The notes under the pieces: generated by a model
Told to the model about the DNA's origin: nothing
Seen by the model: only the letters and a program-made list of their open reading frames with translations
The model's database searches: none
Shown: piece after piece, positions 10,117 to 19,109 of the stretch
Layout of the letters: every line of letters starts with the position of its first letter
How positions within the stretch are numbered: position 1 is the stretch's first letter
DNA from: Methanoregula sp. UBA247
Lineage (GTDB): Archaea; Halobacteriota; Methanomicrobia; Methanomicrobiales; Methanospirillaceae
Length of the DNA stretch: 54,378 nucleotides
Assembly: GCA_002495055.1 (NCBI GenBank)
Contig: DADR01000062.1
Location: forward strand, 1-54,378
Direction: 5' to 3'
Made by a program: the position numbers and the translations under genes

Positions 10117-10176
10117 TCCAGGAACAAGAAACCCAGGAAGTATTTTGATTCCTGCTCTCGGGTTTGGTTTTCCGGA
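10117..10176 (-). terminator. Long imperfect hairpin directly after kinase 2
   Basis: The arm at about 10117-10139 is largely complementary to 10149-10176, with a loop of about 9 nt and several mismatches. On the minus strand it begins within 2 nt of the kinase 2 stop codon (10178-10180). No strong T tract follows, so it may stabilise or process the 3' end and not terminate transcription by itself. Confidence 0.35.
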
Positions 10177-10177
10177 T

Positions 10178-13100
10178 TTAGTTCTGGTCTACGGTTCGGT
10201 ACTTCCCGGCAGGAACAGTGATCTCAAACCGTGCTCCTGTTCCCGGAACTCCGGTTTCCTTAATAGTTATACCCGTTAAGGAGAGGATCTCCCGGACGAG
10301 GAACATCCCAAGGCCGGTATTTTTCCCAAATCCCCGCTCAAAAATCCGTTCCTTTTCATCAGCAACGATGCCAATCCCATTGTCTTCCCAGACCACAATC
10401 ATGTCCTCACCCGATTTGTGGGACGACACACGGATATCTGTTACCCGTTCACCATGCCGGATTGAGTTATCAAGGAGGTTGAAAAAGACCTTTTCAAGCA
10501 TTGGATCGGCAAATATTACCACCCCCTGGATATCAGATCTCAGTGAGATTGCAGGGGGGATCTGTGAGCGGGGCATGACCGCATCGAGATTTATCCATTG
10601 CGGCGCGTGGGTGCCAAGATTCTGGTAGACCCGTGTGAATTCGATCTGGGTGCGGATTGCTTTTGTTGCCGATTCCATTTTCCCTAAAAGATCAGCCAGT
10701 GCAGGATCTTTGAATTTTTTTTCTGTGATTTTTAAAAAGCCGAGGATTACAGAAATATTGTTGAGGATATCGTGCCGGGTGATACCGGTGAGCAGGGTGA
10801 GTTGGCTGTTTACATGATGGAGTGCTTCTTCGGCTCTTTTGCGATCTGTCATATCAACAGCCACTCCATGGAATCCGATATGCTTCCCGTCAGGGCTCAT
10901 CGTGCGTGCCGGACGGATCTCGAGTACCATCTCGGTCCCATTGCGGTGCCGGGCAGGGAATTCAAGCGAAGAGGGTTTGGAGCTTTTTGATAATTTATCC
11001 AATTCCTTTACAGCAGAAGACTTCATTTCTTCCGGAACCAGATCTGTTATTGATCTTCCGATAATTTCTTCCGGTTTATAGCCCAAGATTGTCTGGACCA
11101 TGGGACTCATATACCGGAATTTCCCTGAAAGGTCGACCTCCCAGATCATATTCGGCGAGGTCTCCACGATGGACCGGAACTTTTCTTCGCTCTCCCTGAG
11201 AATCGCCTCAGCTCTCTTGCGCTCTGTAATGTCATGGGCTACACCCAGGAGCCCTTTGAATTTTCCATCCCGACCAATCATCTTTGACGGGCGGATTTCA
11301 ATTACCAGGTGATGCCCGTCGCGGTGACGTACAGGAACTTCAAGAGATGAGATTTCCCCTTCAGATGATATGTACCGTGTAAGTTTCTGCATGACAAGCG
11401 ATCTTTGTTGTTCCGGGATCAGATCGGTTATCGGTTTTCCGACCAGTTCTTCTGGGGATAAGCCCATTATCGTTTTGATTCTGGGACTGATATACCGGAA
11501 TTTTCCCATTGAATCCATCTCCCAGACCATATCGGGCGAGGTCTCGACGATAGACCGGAACTTCTCTTCGCTCTCGTGGAGTGCCTCATCAACTCTTTTA
11601 CGATCAGTTATATCCCGCAGGATGCCCGCCAGCCCGATCACGTTGCCGGATTCATCAAAAACTGCTGGTCCATTATCTTCCATCCAGAGGATATTGCCGG
11701 ATTTATCCCGTATCCGAAAGACTGTTCTCGTCGACTGACCGGTTGAAATGGTTGTTTCAAAATCCTTAAGAACCACAGGAAGGTCTTCTTCCACAATTAA
11801 CTCTGCCAGGTTTTTGGATATAATCTCTTCCGGGGTGTATCCATACCGGGATATCTGGGGACTGATATCGATGATCCGGCCCGTAAGGTCCATTAAATAG
11901 ATGATATCATTTGCATTCTCTACAAACGAGCGGAACTTCGCCTCACTCTGGCGGAGTGCTTCCGCAATATCATGGAAACGCTCCTCGCTCTCCCTGGCGA
12001 GATCTTCTGCCCGTTTCCGTTCCGTGATGTCACGGCCAATAATTGCGATCCTGGTCACGACTCCGGTATCGCTTACGATGGGATACATAACGGTGTCATA
12101 CCATCTGCCAGCACGCTCATTCTCAAACCGCACTATCTTTTTCTCATCGATTATTTGAGGAATTAGTAATCGTCTCGATTCCGCAACCTCTTTTGGCAGG
12201 AGACCATCTGCCAGCAGGCCACAAACTTCATCGCGCCGTTTTCCCAAGAGAGCAGCTGCGGTTTCATTCAGCGCCAGGACTATACCTTTTGTATCCATCA
12301 GAATTACAGAATCTGTTGGTGCATTGATGATCGCATGGGCTGTCGCCTCACTCTCCTGCAATGCTTTTTCTGAACGTTTTTGTTCGGTAATATCCTGATT
12401 CACACCGTGTGTTTTTATTGTCCGGCCTTCCGCATCCTTCGTGACCTCAATACGCACTACAATATGCCGGATTTCACCATCCCTCCGGATTATCCGGTGT
12501 TCTCTCTGAGACACATAATGAGGGTCGGATGTTTTTCTGGCTTTATCCACTTCCTCGGCAAGAACGCAACGATCTTCCGGGTGAATAAACTCCCGGGTAT
12601 AAACCTCCGCTGGCATCCGATTGCCACCTTCGCGATCGGCCGTCGTACCATAAAGAGCATAAAAACGGTCATCGAACGTGAACTCGCCAGTCCTGAAATC
12701 ATAATCCCAGCTCGCCAGATGCGCCAGGTCCATTGCTTCTGCGAGCATTTGCTGGCTTTGCCTGAGTCCCTCTTCAGCCTTTTTCTGTTCAGTGATATCC
12801 CGGATAATTCCGAGCAGTGCGGGCTGGTTCTGATAGAGGATCCGGCTTATGAAGAACTCACAGTCCAGTACTTCACCACTCTTTCTGATAATCCGCCCGG
12901 TAATATTAGGAGAAAGGGCACTTCCGGAGATTCTCCGGTCCCTCGATTCCTGCATGCGGGCACGGTCGTCACGATGGACAAGATCCCATATGTTCTTTTC
13001 CATAAGTTCGTCATGGGTATAGCCAGAGAGATCCGTTGCCCTGCGGTTGGCAAAAAGGATCTGGTTATCCCGGTAAATATAGACAGCATTATAACTGTTC

Positions 13101-14749
13101 TCGACAACGAGCCGGTACTGCTCCTCGCTCTCGCGGATCCGCTGCTCGTTGATGGATAACTCCTCGAACTGGCTTCTCAGTTCCTCTTCGGTAGCGGTGA
13201 TCTGTTCGTATGCTGCATGCAGATCTGCTTCAGCCTGCCTGCGTTCCGTGATATCCTCAAAGATGACATAGATCTGTGCGGGCGAGTCCGTCGGGCGGTA
13301 TGCATTGCAATGGTACCATCCATGGGTCGGCTCATGGTACATATCAAATACACGGGGGATTCCGGTGGTGGCTACGCAGCCATACACCTCCACCCAGCTC
13401 TGCTCGGTGGCAGGCCAGACTTCGAATATATCCTTTCCCCGAACATCCTCGTATTTTACCTTCGCAATCCGGGCATATGCATCGTTGAACTGCCCGAAAC
13501 GGAAGCTGATATAGTTGCTGTTTTCATCAAATACCGATTCCCACACGATAAACGCATTGGTCATGTTCTTGAAGATCTGCTGCAGTTCCGTGGAGACCTG
13601 CTGCAGCGCTTCTTCTGCCTGTTTAAGTTCGGTAATATCCACAAGGGATGCCACGCTGTTTTTTGTGCCCGGGATCATGTGGACGTGGACAACACAGTAG
13701 TGGACTGCTTTTTTCGCATCGATAAGCCGGCTCTCGTATACGGTTGGTGCGAGTGAAGGATCTTTGCGCCGGGCGTGATGGTACTGTGTCATCCGCTCGA
13801 CATCCTCCCTGTCGAAAAAGACGGTCCAGCTGAGTTTGTTTTCCTGTTCCGAGCGGGGCACACCGGTCATTTTTTCCCACGTCTCATTTGCAAGAAGGAT
13901 AGTAGTATCCGGTGCGGTGATGATAGTGGCAGCGCCTGTAGCAGTGAAAATTGTGCGGTACAGGTTCTCGGATCGTTTCAGTTCCTCTTCTGCCAGTTTC
14001 CGGTCGGTGATATCTTTTCCTATCGACAGGTACTCGATAATCCTGCCGGCATCATCAAAAATGGCGTGGTCGTTCCACCAGTGCCATCGGATACTACCAT
14101 CAGGCATGATCACGCGGTGCTCGATATCGGCAACCGGATGATCCAAGGTAAATGCTGCAAAGTGGCGACGGACAAGATCCTGGTCTTCTTCAGGGATTGA
14201 CGGAACGAACCGATGCCCGATAATCTCATCAACACGCTTTTTGAAATACCGGCAGTAGGCTTCATTGGCAAAAACATGCGTCCCATCCGGTTTGAACCGG
14301 CTGATGAATTCAGTCTGGTGTTCGACCACATCCCGGTACCTGCGCTCGCTTTCCTTTAACGAAATTTCTGCCTGTTTTCTCCTTACCGCCTGCCGGATCT
14401 TGTGCGCCAGCTCAACAAACTGGGCTTCCGGGTCGCCGCCTTTCTGGAGGTAGAAATCCGCACCGTTATTGATTGCATCGATCACGACTTCTTCGCGGCC
14501 TCGTCCGGTGAAAAGGATAAACGGGATGTCACCGAACCGTTCCCTGACCGCTTTTAAAAAAACAATCCCGTCCATCCCCGGCATCTGGTAATCGGAGATG
14601 ATGGCTTCAAAGGAATGATGTTTTAAGAGATCCAGTCCTTCCTGTGCTGACGTTTTTGTATCAACGATAAATTCGTTGGATGTTTCTAAAAACAGTTTTG
14701 CGATTTCAAGGAGTGCTGGTTCGTCGTCAACATACAGGACTGAGATCAT
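10178..14749 (-). CDS. REC-PAS9 hybrid histidine kinase (kinase 2)
   Basis: The protein has 1523 residues from the chosen ATG at 14749, where MISVLYVDDEP lines up with the starts of the other three kinases. The frame extends 16 codons upstream, but that part has no homologous look. Receiver 1-120 has D8/D9, D53 and K103. Nine PAS domains follow, marked by nine DIT(E/D)xK linkers, with a coiled coil of the type AAYEQITATEEELRSQFEEL between PAS 3 and 4. The kinase core has SITRHD-like GITRHDILNNI (H1326), the N-box NLLDNSIRHGE, EDNGIGI and GFGKNTGLGMF. PAS 7 and 8 are close copies of each other, a recent internal duplication. No membrane segments and no output domain are seen. Signals and targets are unknown. 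Confidence 0.95.
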   Translation of the reverse strand: MISVLYVDDEPALLEIAKLFLETSNEFIVDTKTSAQEGLDLLKHHSFEAIISDYQMPGMDGIVFLKAVRERFGDIPFILFTGRGREEVVIDAINNGADFYLQKGGDPEAQFVELAHKIRQAVRRKQAEISLKESERRYRDVVEHQTEFISRFKPDGTHVFANEAYCRYFKKRVDEIIGHRFVPSIPEEDQDLVRRHFAAFTLDHPVADIEHRVIMPDGSIRWHWWNDHAIFDDAGRIIEYLSIGKDITDRKLAEEELKRSENLYRTIFTATGAATIITAPDTTILLANETWEKMTGVPRSEQENKLSWTVFFDREDVERMTQYHHARRKDPSLAPTVYESRLIDAKKAVHYCVVHVHMIPGTKNSVASLVDITELKQAEEALQQVSTELQQIFKNMTNAFIVWESVFDENSNYISFRFGQFNDAYARIAKVKYEDVRGKDIFEVWPATEQSWVEVYGCVATTGIPRVFDMYHEPTHGWYHCNAYRPTDSPAQIYVIFEDITERRQAEADLHAAYEQITATEEELRSQFEELSINEQRIRESEEQYRLVVENSYNAVYIYRDNQILFANRRATDLSGYTHDELMEKNIWDLVHRDDRARMQESRDRRISGSALSPNITGRIIRKSGEVLDCEFFISRILYQNQPALLGIIRDITEQKKAEEGLRQSQQMLAEAMDLAHLASWDYDFRTGEFTFDDRFYALYGTTADREGGNRMPAEVYTREFIHPEDRCVLAEEVDKARKTSDPHYVSQREHRIIRRDGEIRHIVVRIEVTKDAEGRTIKTHGVNQDITEQKRSEKALQESEATAHAIINAPTDSVILMDTKGIVLALNETAAALLGKRRDEVCGLLADGLLPKEVAESRRLLIPQIIDEKKIVRFENERAGRWYDTVMYPIVSDTGVVTRIAIIGRDITERKRAEDLARESEERFHDIAEALRQSEAKFRSFVENANDIIYLMDLTGRIIDISPQISRYGYTPEEIISKNLAELIVEEDLPVVLKDFETTISTGQSTRTVFRIRDKSGNILWMEDNGPAVFDESGNVIGLAGILRDITDRKRVDEALHESEEKFRSIVETSPDMVWEMDSMGKFRYISPRIKTIMGLSPEELVGKPITDLIPEQQRSLVMQKLTRYISSEGEISSLEVPVRHRDGHHLVIEIRPSKMIGRDGKFKGLLGVAHDITERKRAEAILRESEEKFRSIVETSPNMIWEVDLSGKFRYMSPMVQTILGYKPEEIIGRSITDLVPEEMKSSAVKELDKLSKSSKPSSLEFPARHRNGTEMVLEIRPARTMSPDGKHIGFHGVAVDMTDRKRAEEALHHVNSQLTLLTGITRHDILNNISVILGFLKITEKKFKDPALADLLGKMESATKAIRTQIEFTRVYQNLGTHAPQWINLDAVMPRSQIPPAISLRSDIQGVVIFADPMLEKVFFNLLDNSIRHGERVTDIRVSSHKSGEDMIVVWEDNGIGIVADEKERIFERGFGKNTGLGMFLVREILSLTGITIKETGVPGTGARFEITVPAGKYRTVDQN

Positions 14750-14888
14750 GGGATTTCCTATACTTTGCGTGAATGATTGGACATAGTCATTCCGCATTGA
14801 TAAATAATTTTATTGTTAATTATATTTGTAATCTGATACGTGAGAGATAATACAAAAAAAGACAAAAGAAGGAGAATGTATTTCCAAA

Positions 14889-15128
14889 ATGAACACCCGG
14901 ACGATCCCGTTTACCTGCCCGCACTGCGGTCATAATGACAGGAAATTTCAGAAGATCTGTCCGGCTTGCGGACGCCCCTGCTTCCGTGACTACATCGATA
15001 CCCAGATGCATCCCCGGGACCCTAATCCGACGGGGATTTATACCGGCAGGTACTGGGCACGGGTCTTCCTTATGCTTACCCTGGCTGGACTTGCCCTGTA
15101 CCTGCTTTTCTCGTTTGGTCTGATCTGA
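14889..15128 (+). CDS. Small zinc-ribbon membrane protein
   Basis: This 79-residue protein begins with a zinc ribbon of two CxxC knuckles (CPHC at about 10-13 and CPAC at about 24-27). One transmembrane helix lies at about 58-77, at the very C terminus. The predicted form is a cytoplasmic zinc finger held at the membrane by its tail. GGAG at 14871-14874 lies 14 nt upstream, a little far. An out-of-frame ATG at 14876 is not used, because it does not read into this frame. Function is unknown. Two other genes in the window (37730 and 46262) also combine a zinc finger with membrane segments. Confidence 0.75.
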   Translation: MNTRTIPFTCPHCGHNDRKFQKICPACGRPCFRDYIDTQMHPRDPNPTGIYTGRYWARVFLMLTLAGLALYLLFSFGLI

Positions 15129-15226
15129 ATGATTTCGCAAAAGCAAAAGAGACACTGGATGTACTATGAAAGGTGGGAAAAAGACTGAGGCAGAAACAAG
15201 ACAATTATTTTTTTAAAAATCCCGGC

Positions 15227-15958
15227 TCATGAGAGGGCAACTAATTTTCCTAAAAAATCCTTTCCTTCAGGGCTGGTAAACAAGGGAAGATCCCGCTCGA
15301 CCGTTACTGCACTCCGCTCTGCCACTACCGTTTGCTGCGTGATCGGGTTGAATCCCTCTTTTTCAGTAATCTTCTTGTAGATCAGGACACCCCGTCGCTG
15401 CCATGCCGGGGTCGTGGCAAGGTTGAAACCCCGTTTATGCATCATTTCATGGAGGTCTTTTGCCGGGAGACCTTTTAACTGGTCTGCTGCTTTTTTTGCA
15501 CTCATTCCTTCTTCTATCAGGACTTGCTGGCAATAGGCATTCAGATGATTGCGCCAGGCCTCGTTTTGCCGGTCTGCCAGGTATTCACAGGCAAAGTCCG
15601 GTGTTGCCGGGATGACCCGTGCATCAAAAGACAGCAGTGATGTGCCACCGAGTGAGAGGGTCAGGGAGCTTGCAGCAAAGGACGCTGCTACCGAGTCAAT
15701 CTTCTCCACCCGTCCGTTGAAAGGGAGCCGGGTAAAATACAGGCTGATCTCATCAGAGAACGTGAAAGCGAAGTCCGGATTCAACCCGCTATCTGACAGG
15801 AGAGCAGAGCATACGGTTACCATCGATGTATGAAAAAATTCATCAAACGGTTTTTCCAGACCAAGCGTTTCCGTGAGACGATGGAAGGCTCGCCCGTCAA
15901 GCCTGACAAAAACAGGGGGAATGGTGGTGATAGTTGAAAATATTTCCCGGTTTTCCAT
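15227..15958 (-). CDS. thg1: tRNA-His guanylyltransferase (Thg1 family)
   Basis: This family adds nucleotides to the 5' end of tRNA in the 3'-to-5' direction. Eukaryal members add G-1 to tRNA-His. Archaeal members also repair truncated tRNA 5' ends. The 243-residue protein shows the two metal-binding motifs of the palm fold: RLDGRAFHRLT at about 19-29 and FSDEISL at about 67-73. The motif NAYCQQVL is near 140. Length is normal for the archaeal type. The gene is convergent with the zinc-ribbon gene at 14889 and codirectional with the PRC-barrel gene, 65 bp away. Confidence 0.93.
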   Translation of the reverse strand: MENREIFSTITTIPPVFVRLDGRAFHRLTETLGLEKPFDEFFHTSMVTVCSALLSDSGLNPDFAFTFSDEISLYFTRLPFNGRVEKIDSVAASFAASSLTLSLGGTSLLSFDARVIPATPDFACEYLADRQNEAWRNHLNAYCQQVLIEEGMSAKKAADQLKGLPAKDLHEMMHKRGFNLATTPAWQRRGVLIYKKITEKEGFNPITQQTVVAERSAVTVERDLPLFTSPEGKDFLGKLVALS

Positions 15959-16023
15959 ACAAACAACCAGGCGGGAGCAAAGAAAATATGGGATTTTTGT
16001 CCCGCTGCAAACGTATACCTGAC

Positions 16024-16287
16024 TTACTCTTCTACACTGCCGCTGGTGAAGGCTCCTGGCAGGTGACGGATCAGGACGATATCGTCAATCGCGCTGATGA
16101 TGCGGTACGGGATCTTAAGGCCTTTGTAATTTTTCAGCTCAAAGAGCTGGTCGTTGACCTTGCTGACGACAATTGAATCTATCTTCTTCTGATCCACGTC
16201 AATGAGAACATCTTCGACTTCACCGACAAACATACCTTTGTCCGTATAGATCTGAAGCCCGAACAAATCCGTAATCTGGGTTTCCAT
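16024..16287 (-). CDS. PRC-barrel domain protein
   Basis: The 87-residue protein is a single PRC-barrel: a start of METQITDLFGLQIYTDKG, then GxVEDVLIDVDQKKI and a final beta region KIPYRIISAIDDIVLI. PRC-barrels are small beta barrels found in photosynthetic reaction-centre H subunits, RimM and many archaeal stand-alone proteins, where they are thought to bind protein or RNA partners. Its start codon is 52 bp from that of the divergent site-2 protease, and the two seem to share the palindromic TATA at 16301. A conserved divergent pair would suggest related function, but that cannot be tested here. Confidence 0.85.
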   Translation of the reverse strand: METQITDLFGLQIYTDKGMFVGEVEDVLIDVDQKKIDSIVVSKVNDQLFELKNYKGLKIPYRIISAIDDIVLIRHLPGAFTSGSVEE

Positions 16288-16300
16288 CGTTATCAGATGA

Positions 16301-16312
16301 AAGTATATACTT
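16301..16312. promoter_or_regulatory. Palindromic TATA element shared by two divergent genes
   Basis: AAGTATATACTT is a perfect 12-bp palindrome between the start codons at 16287 (minus) and 16339 (plus). TATA boxes are read in both directions by TBP, so this one site could serve both genes. The plus-strand transcript would start about 5 nt before the ATG at 16339. The minus-strand spacing is tighter and less certain. Confidence 0.5.
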
Positions 16313-16338
16313 AAGAGTTAAAAAGATAATCCTTTGTT

Positions 16339-17469
16339 ATGGACGGGTCTTTTCGGATCGGGCGCTTGTTTGGGATTCCGATCCTGATTCACTATACTTT
16401 TATCCTTGTCATTCCCCTTTTTGCCTGGATCATCGGGAGCGAGATTGGACTCACTGCCGATATGCTCAATGAGGTCTTCCAGGTACCGGTGAACACCACC
16501 CTTATTACCGCCGGTTACATTCCCTATCTGCTTGGTATAATAATCGCTCTCGGGCTTTTTGCAGGAGTCCTCGTGCATGAACTTGCCCACTCGCTGGTTG
16601 CCCGCTATGAAGGGATCCGCATCAACAGCATCACCCTCATGATCTTTGGTGGTATAGCATCAATGGAGGAGGGAGTGCCGGATCCAAAAGCTGAACTGCC
16701 CATGGCGCTGGTGGGGCCGATCGCCAGCCTGGTTATCGGCCTGGTCTGCATCGGGATTGTCTATGCAGTTCCCCCCGTTATAACAAATCCTGCACTTGCC
16801 GGGGTGCTGGTCTTTGTTTTCGGGTATCTCGGTATGCTTAACATCATCCTCTGTGCCTTCAACCTCCTGCCCGCATTCCCGATGGACGGAGGAAGGGTGC
16901 TTCGTGCCTGGCTGGCCACAAGAATGCCCCTCCACCGTGCAACAAAGATCGCCGCCGATATCGGCAAGGGGTTTGCAATTATCTTTGGTATCATTGGACT
17001 CTTTTTCAACCCGTTCCTTATCTTAATCGCACTCTTCATCTATATCGGGGCGAGCAGTGAATCGACAGCAGTGAAGTACAGTTTTCTCCTGCAGAATGTG
17101 ACCGTTGGTGACATGATGAGCAGCCCGGTAACGACAGTCCCCCCGACACTACCATTACGAGATGTGATTACCATGATGTACTCCAGCAAGCATCTCGGGT
17201 TTCCCGTTGTCGAACGGGATACGTTGATCGGTATGGTGACACTGGCTGATGTAAACCGAATGGCTTCGATCGATCGCGAGGCAATGCAGGTCCGGGACAT
17301 CATGACCCGTGACCCGGTTACACTCCCGCCTTCAGCCCCGGTGATCGATGCGCTGAAGATCATGTCTACACGTAACTTCGGAAGGATCCCGGTTGTTCAG
17401 GACGGAAAGATTCTCGGTATTGTAACCCGTACGGATATCATCAAAGTGACCGAACTCAAACAGATCTAG
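16339..17469 (+). CDS. Site-2 protease family zinc metalloprotease (M50) with CBS domains
   Basis: This 376-residue integral membrane protein cleaves partner proteins within the membrane. The zinc motif HELAH lies at about 79-83 on a membrane helix, and the second motif, NLLPAFPMDGGRVLRAW, is at about 175-191 with the metal-ligand Asp. About six hydrophobic segments span residues 15-240. Two CBS domains follow (about 250-310 and 315-370), with the usual DIMTRDPVTLPPSAP-type start; CBS pairs bind adenine nucleotides and could gate proteolysis. No signal sequence or strong Shine-Dalgarno site is seen, and a near-leaderless transcript is likely. The last 4 bp overlap the end of the convergent radical-SAM gene. 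Confidence 0.93.
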   Translation: MDGSFRIGRLFGIPILIHYTFILVIPLFAWIIGSEIGLTADMLNEVFQVPVNTTLITAGYIPYLLGIIIALGLFAGVLVHELAHSLVARYEGIRINSITLMIFGGIASMEEGVPDPKAELPMALVGPIASLVIGLVCIGIVYAVPPVITNPALAGVLVFVFGYLGMLNIILCAFNLLPAFPMDGGRVLRAWLATRMPLHRATKIAADIGKGFAIIFGIIGLFFNPFLILIALFIYIGASSESTAVKYSFLLQNVTVGDMMSSPVTTVPPTLPLRDVITMMYSSKHLGFPVVERDTLIGMVTLADVNRMASIDREAMQVRDIMTRDPVTLPPSAPVIDALKIMSTRNFGRIPVVQDGKILGIVTRTDIIKVTELKQI

Positions 17470-19109
17470 AATTTCATCAGCGGATCGATGCAGGAAACCC
17501 CCGCAAGCTTCCGGTATGCCTCCAATGTTCTGAACGGACGTTTCGCAATAACCATTGCTACTTTTTTCTTACCTATGCCCGGCAACCATTTTATCGCGGT
17601 TGCAGGAAGCGAGTTTATGTCGACAGGAACCGGTAAGGCCGTCACTGATCGCATACCCCAGTCAACTATCACCGCATCAATCATACTCCGTTCCGGAAGC
17701 CGGACCGGTATACCAACAAGGATCGGGTAGGATCCCATCTGGCGCCCGAATGAGAGATCCCCGGCGACTTCAATGCGAACCTCGCGAAGCACAGTACCGA
17801 TCGGAAAGACCCGCTGGAGCATCGGGAGATCAATCTTCTGCCGGACGAATTCCTTGAAAGCCCTGAACCGTTGATCGTATTTTCCAAGGGTATTATTTGC
17901 ATAGGCGGGAGTGCCTTCAAACGGCATTACCTGCCGTATATTTACCCGGCGGACCATGAGACCTGCATCGCGGACCCACGAAAGGAACTGTTCATTCAGA
18001 TCATAAGTCGTTTCTGTCTCTGCCGCCAGGCCGCAGACAAAATTGAGCCCGGGGAGCAGTTCGGGTAAATTATCCCGGCGCATACCGCCTTCTTCATTTA
18101 CAATCCGTATTGCCCGGAATACATCCTCAGCATCAGCCTTGAGATTGTTTGCCCCGACAACTTCGGGATCTGCAGTTTCCATACCGAATGCAGCGACATC
18201 CCCCGGGGTGTGATGCCGTATAATCGCACGCAACGCCTCACGGCTATCCTGTTCATGCTGAGCGATTGTCGCCGGGTTCGTATTGTCGATATGCAGGGTT
18301 TTTAGTTCGGGCGCAGCAGTGCGGATAGACGAAAATAGCGCCTCCAGAAGATCCGGGCGTGGTGCAGGATACTCTCCGGCTCCTGCACCATAGGAAAGGA
18401 TATCCGGCTGCCGCCCTACCCTGAAATGCCTCGCACCATGAACATACAGAGCCGCAACCTCCTCGCCGATTCCCGTTATGCTGCGGTACTTCGGCTGACC
18501 ATAGAACGGTTCGGTACAGAACGAGCAGCCACCTGATGCGCCGTGCGGGCATCCCCGTGCGGTCTCAAGCTCGCACATCACATACGGGTAATCAGGGTGC
18601 TGCTCAATAATCGCGCTGCCAGAAACACTCCAGGGATCAGTACGGCGGTAATCAAGCATACCTGCTGGTTCATTACCGGCAAGATAGTTATCAAGTGCAA
18701 CTGCCGGCTCACCATCGAGCAGGGCATCAAAACCGGAAATTACCTGTTTAATCGCCCGCTGCCCGCCTTCAGGAGCATACCCGAACCCAATCGGACCCCC
18801 GATCAGCTTTCTGGGCCCCCGTATCATGTGCCCGACCTGCTGGATCTCATTAAGAGTTGCGGGTGTGCCACCGAGATATTTTCCGGGTACGGTTACACCC
18901 GCGATCATGACCAGCAGGTTTGCACGGTTCATCAGGTTAATCGTGTGCGGATCTTTCCGTAGCTGGTCAATGGTCAGGTACCGCACCGTGAACTCATGTC
19001 CGATCAATGCCCCGGCAACAGTGCGGATATAGGGTGATAGGTACGGTGGAACGCCAAGGCACGCGGGCTCGTCAACATACCCGTCAAGGATGCAGGCTTC
19101 AGCAGGCAT
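17466..19109 (-). CDS. Radical SAM enzyme with C-terminal helix-hairpin-helix
   Basis: The 547-residue protein matches the archaeal radical-SAM group with a C-terminal helix-hairpin-helix (the COG1031 type). The cluster-binding cysteines are C187, C195 and C198, in GCPHGASGGCSFC, which is a wider spacing than the classic CX3CX2C. The N-terminal 180 residues could be a B12-binding-like fold, as in many relatives, but I see no clear cobalamin His motif. The C terminus contains LPGIGKKKVAMVIAKRPF, a DNA/RNA-binding-type HhH. The ATG at 19109 is preferred to a TTG two codons upstream. It overlaps the 3' end of mptE by 11 bp, so the two are co-transcribed and probably translationally coupled. Substrate is unknown. 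Confidence 0.85.
   Translation of the reverse strand: MPAEACILDGYVDEPACLGVPPYLSPYIRTVAGALIGHEFTVRYLTIDQLRKDPHTINLMNRANLLVMIAGVTVPGKYLGGTPATLNEIQQVGHMIRGPRKLIGGPIGFGYAPEGGQRAIKQVISGFDALLDGEPAVALDNYLAGNEPAGMLDYRRTDPWSVSGSAIIEQHPDYPYVMCELETARGCPHGASGGCSFCTEPFYGQPKYRSITGIGEEVAALYVHGARHFRVGRQPDILSYGAGAGEYPAPRPDLLEALFSSIRTAAPELKTLHIDNTNPATIAQHEQDSREALRAIIRHHTPGDVAAFGMETADPEVVGANNLKADAEDVFRAIRIVNEEGGMRRDNLPELLPGLNFVCGLAAETETTYDLNEQFLSWVRDAGLMVRRVNIRQVMPFEGTPAYANNTLGKYDQRFRAFKEFVRQKIDLPMLQRVFPIGTVLREVRIEVAGDLSFGRQMGSYPILVGIPVRLPERSMIDAVIVDWGMRSVTALPVPVDINSLPATAIKWLPGIGKKKVAMVIAKRPFRTLEAYRKLAGVSCIDPLMKF

Larger units (their letters stand above)
9850..10177. other. Intergenic stretch between kinases 1 and 2
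   Basis: These 328 bp hold no convincing gene. The left part is the kinase 1 promoter region, with a TATA-like TATATAAAAT on the minus strand at about 9911-9922, giving a leader of about 35-40 nt. A perfect 12-bp palindrome, AACCGGCCGGTT, lies at 10030-10041. The right part is the folded 3' end of kinase 2 described separately. Confidence 0.5.

Noticed and set aside
10178..14749. Repeated linkers and PAS units read as a DNA repeat array or CRISPR
   Set aside because: The repetition is at protein level, the spacing is about 350 bp, and DNA identity between units is low.
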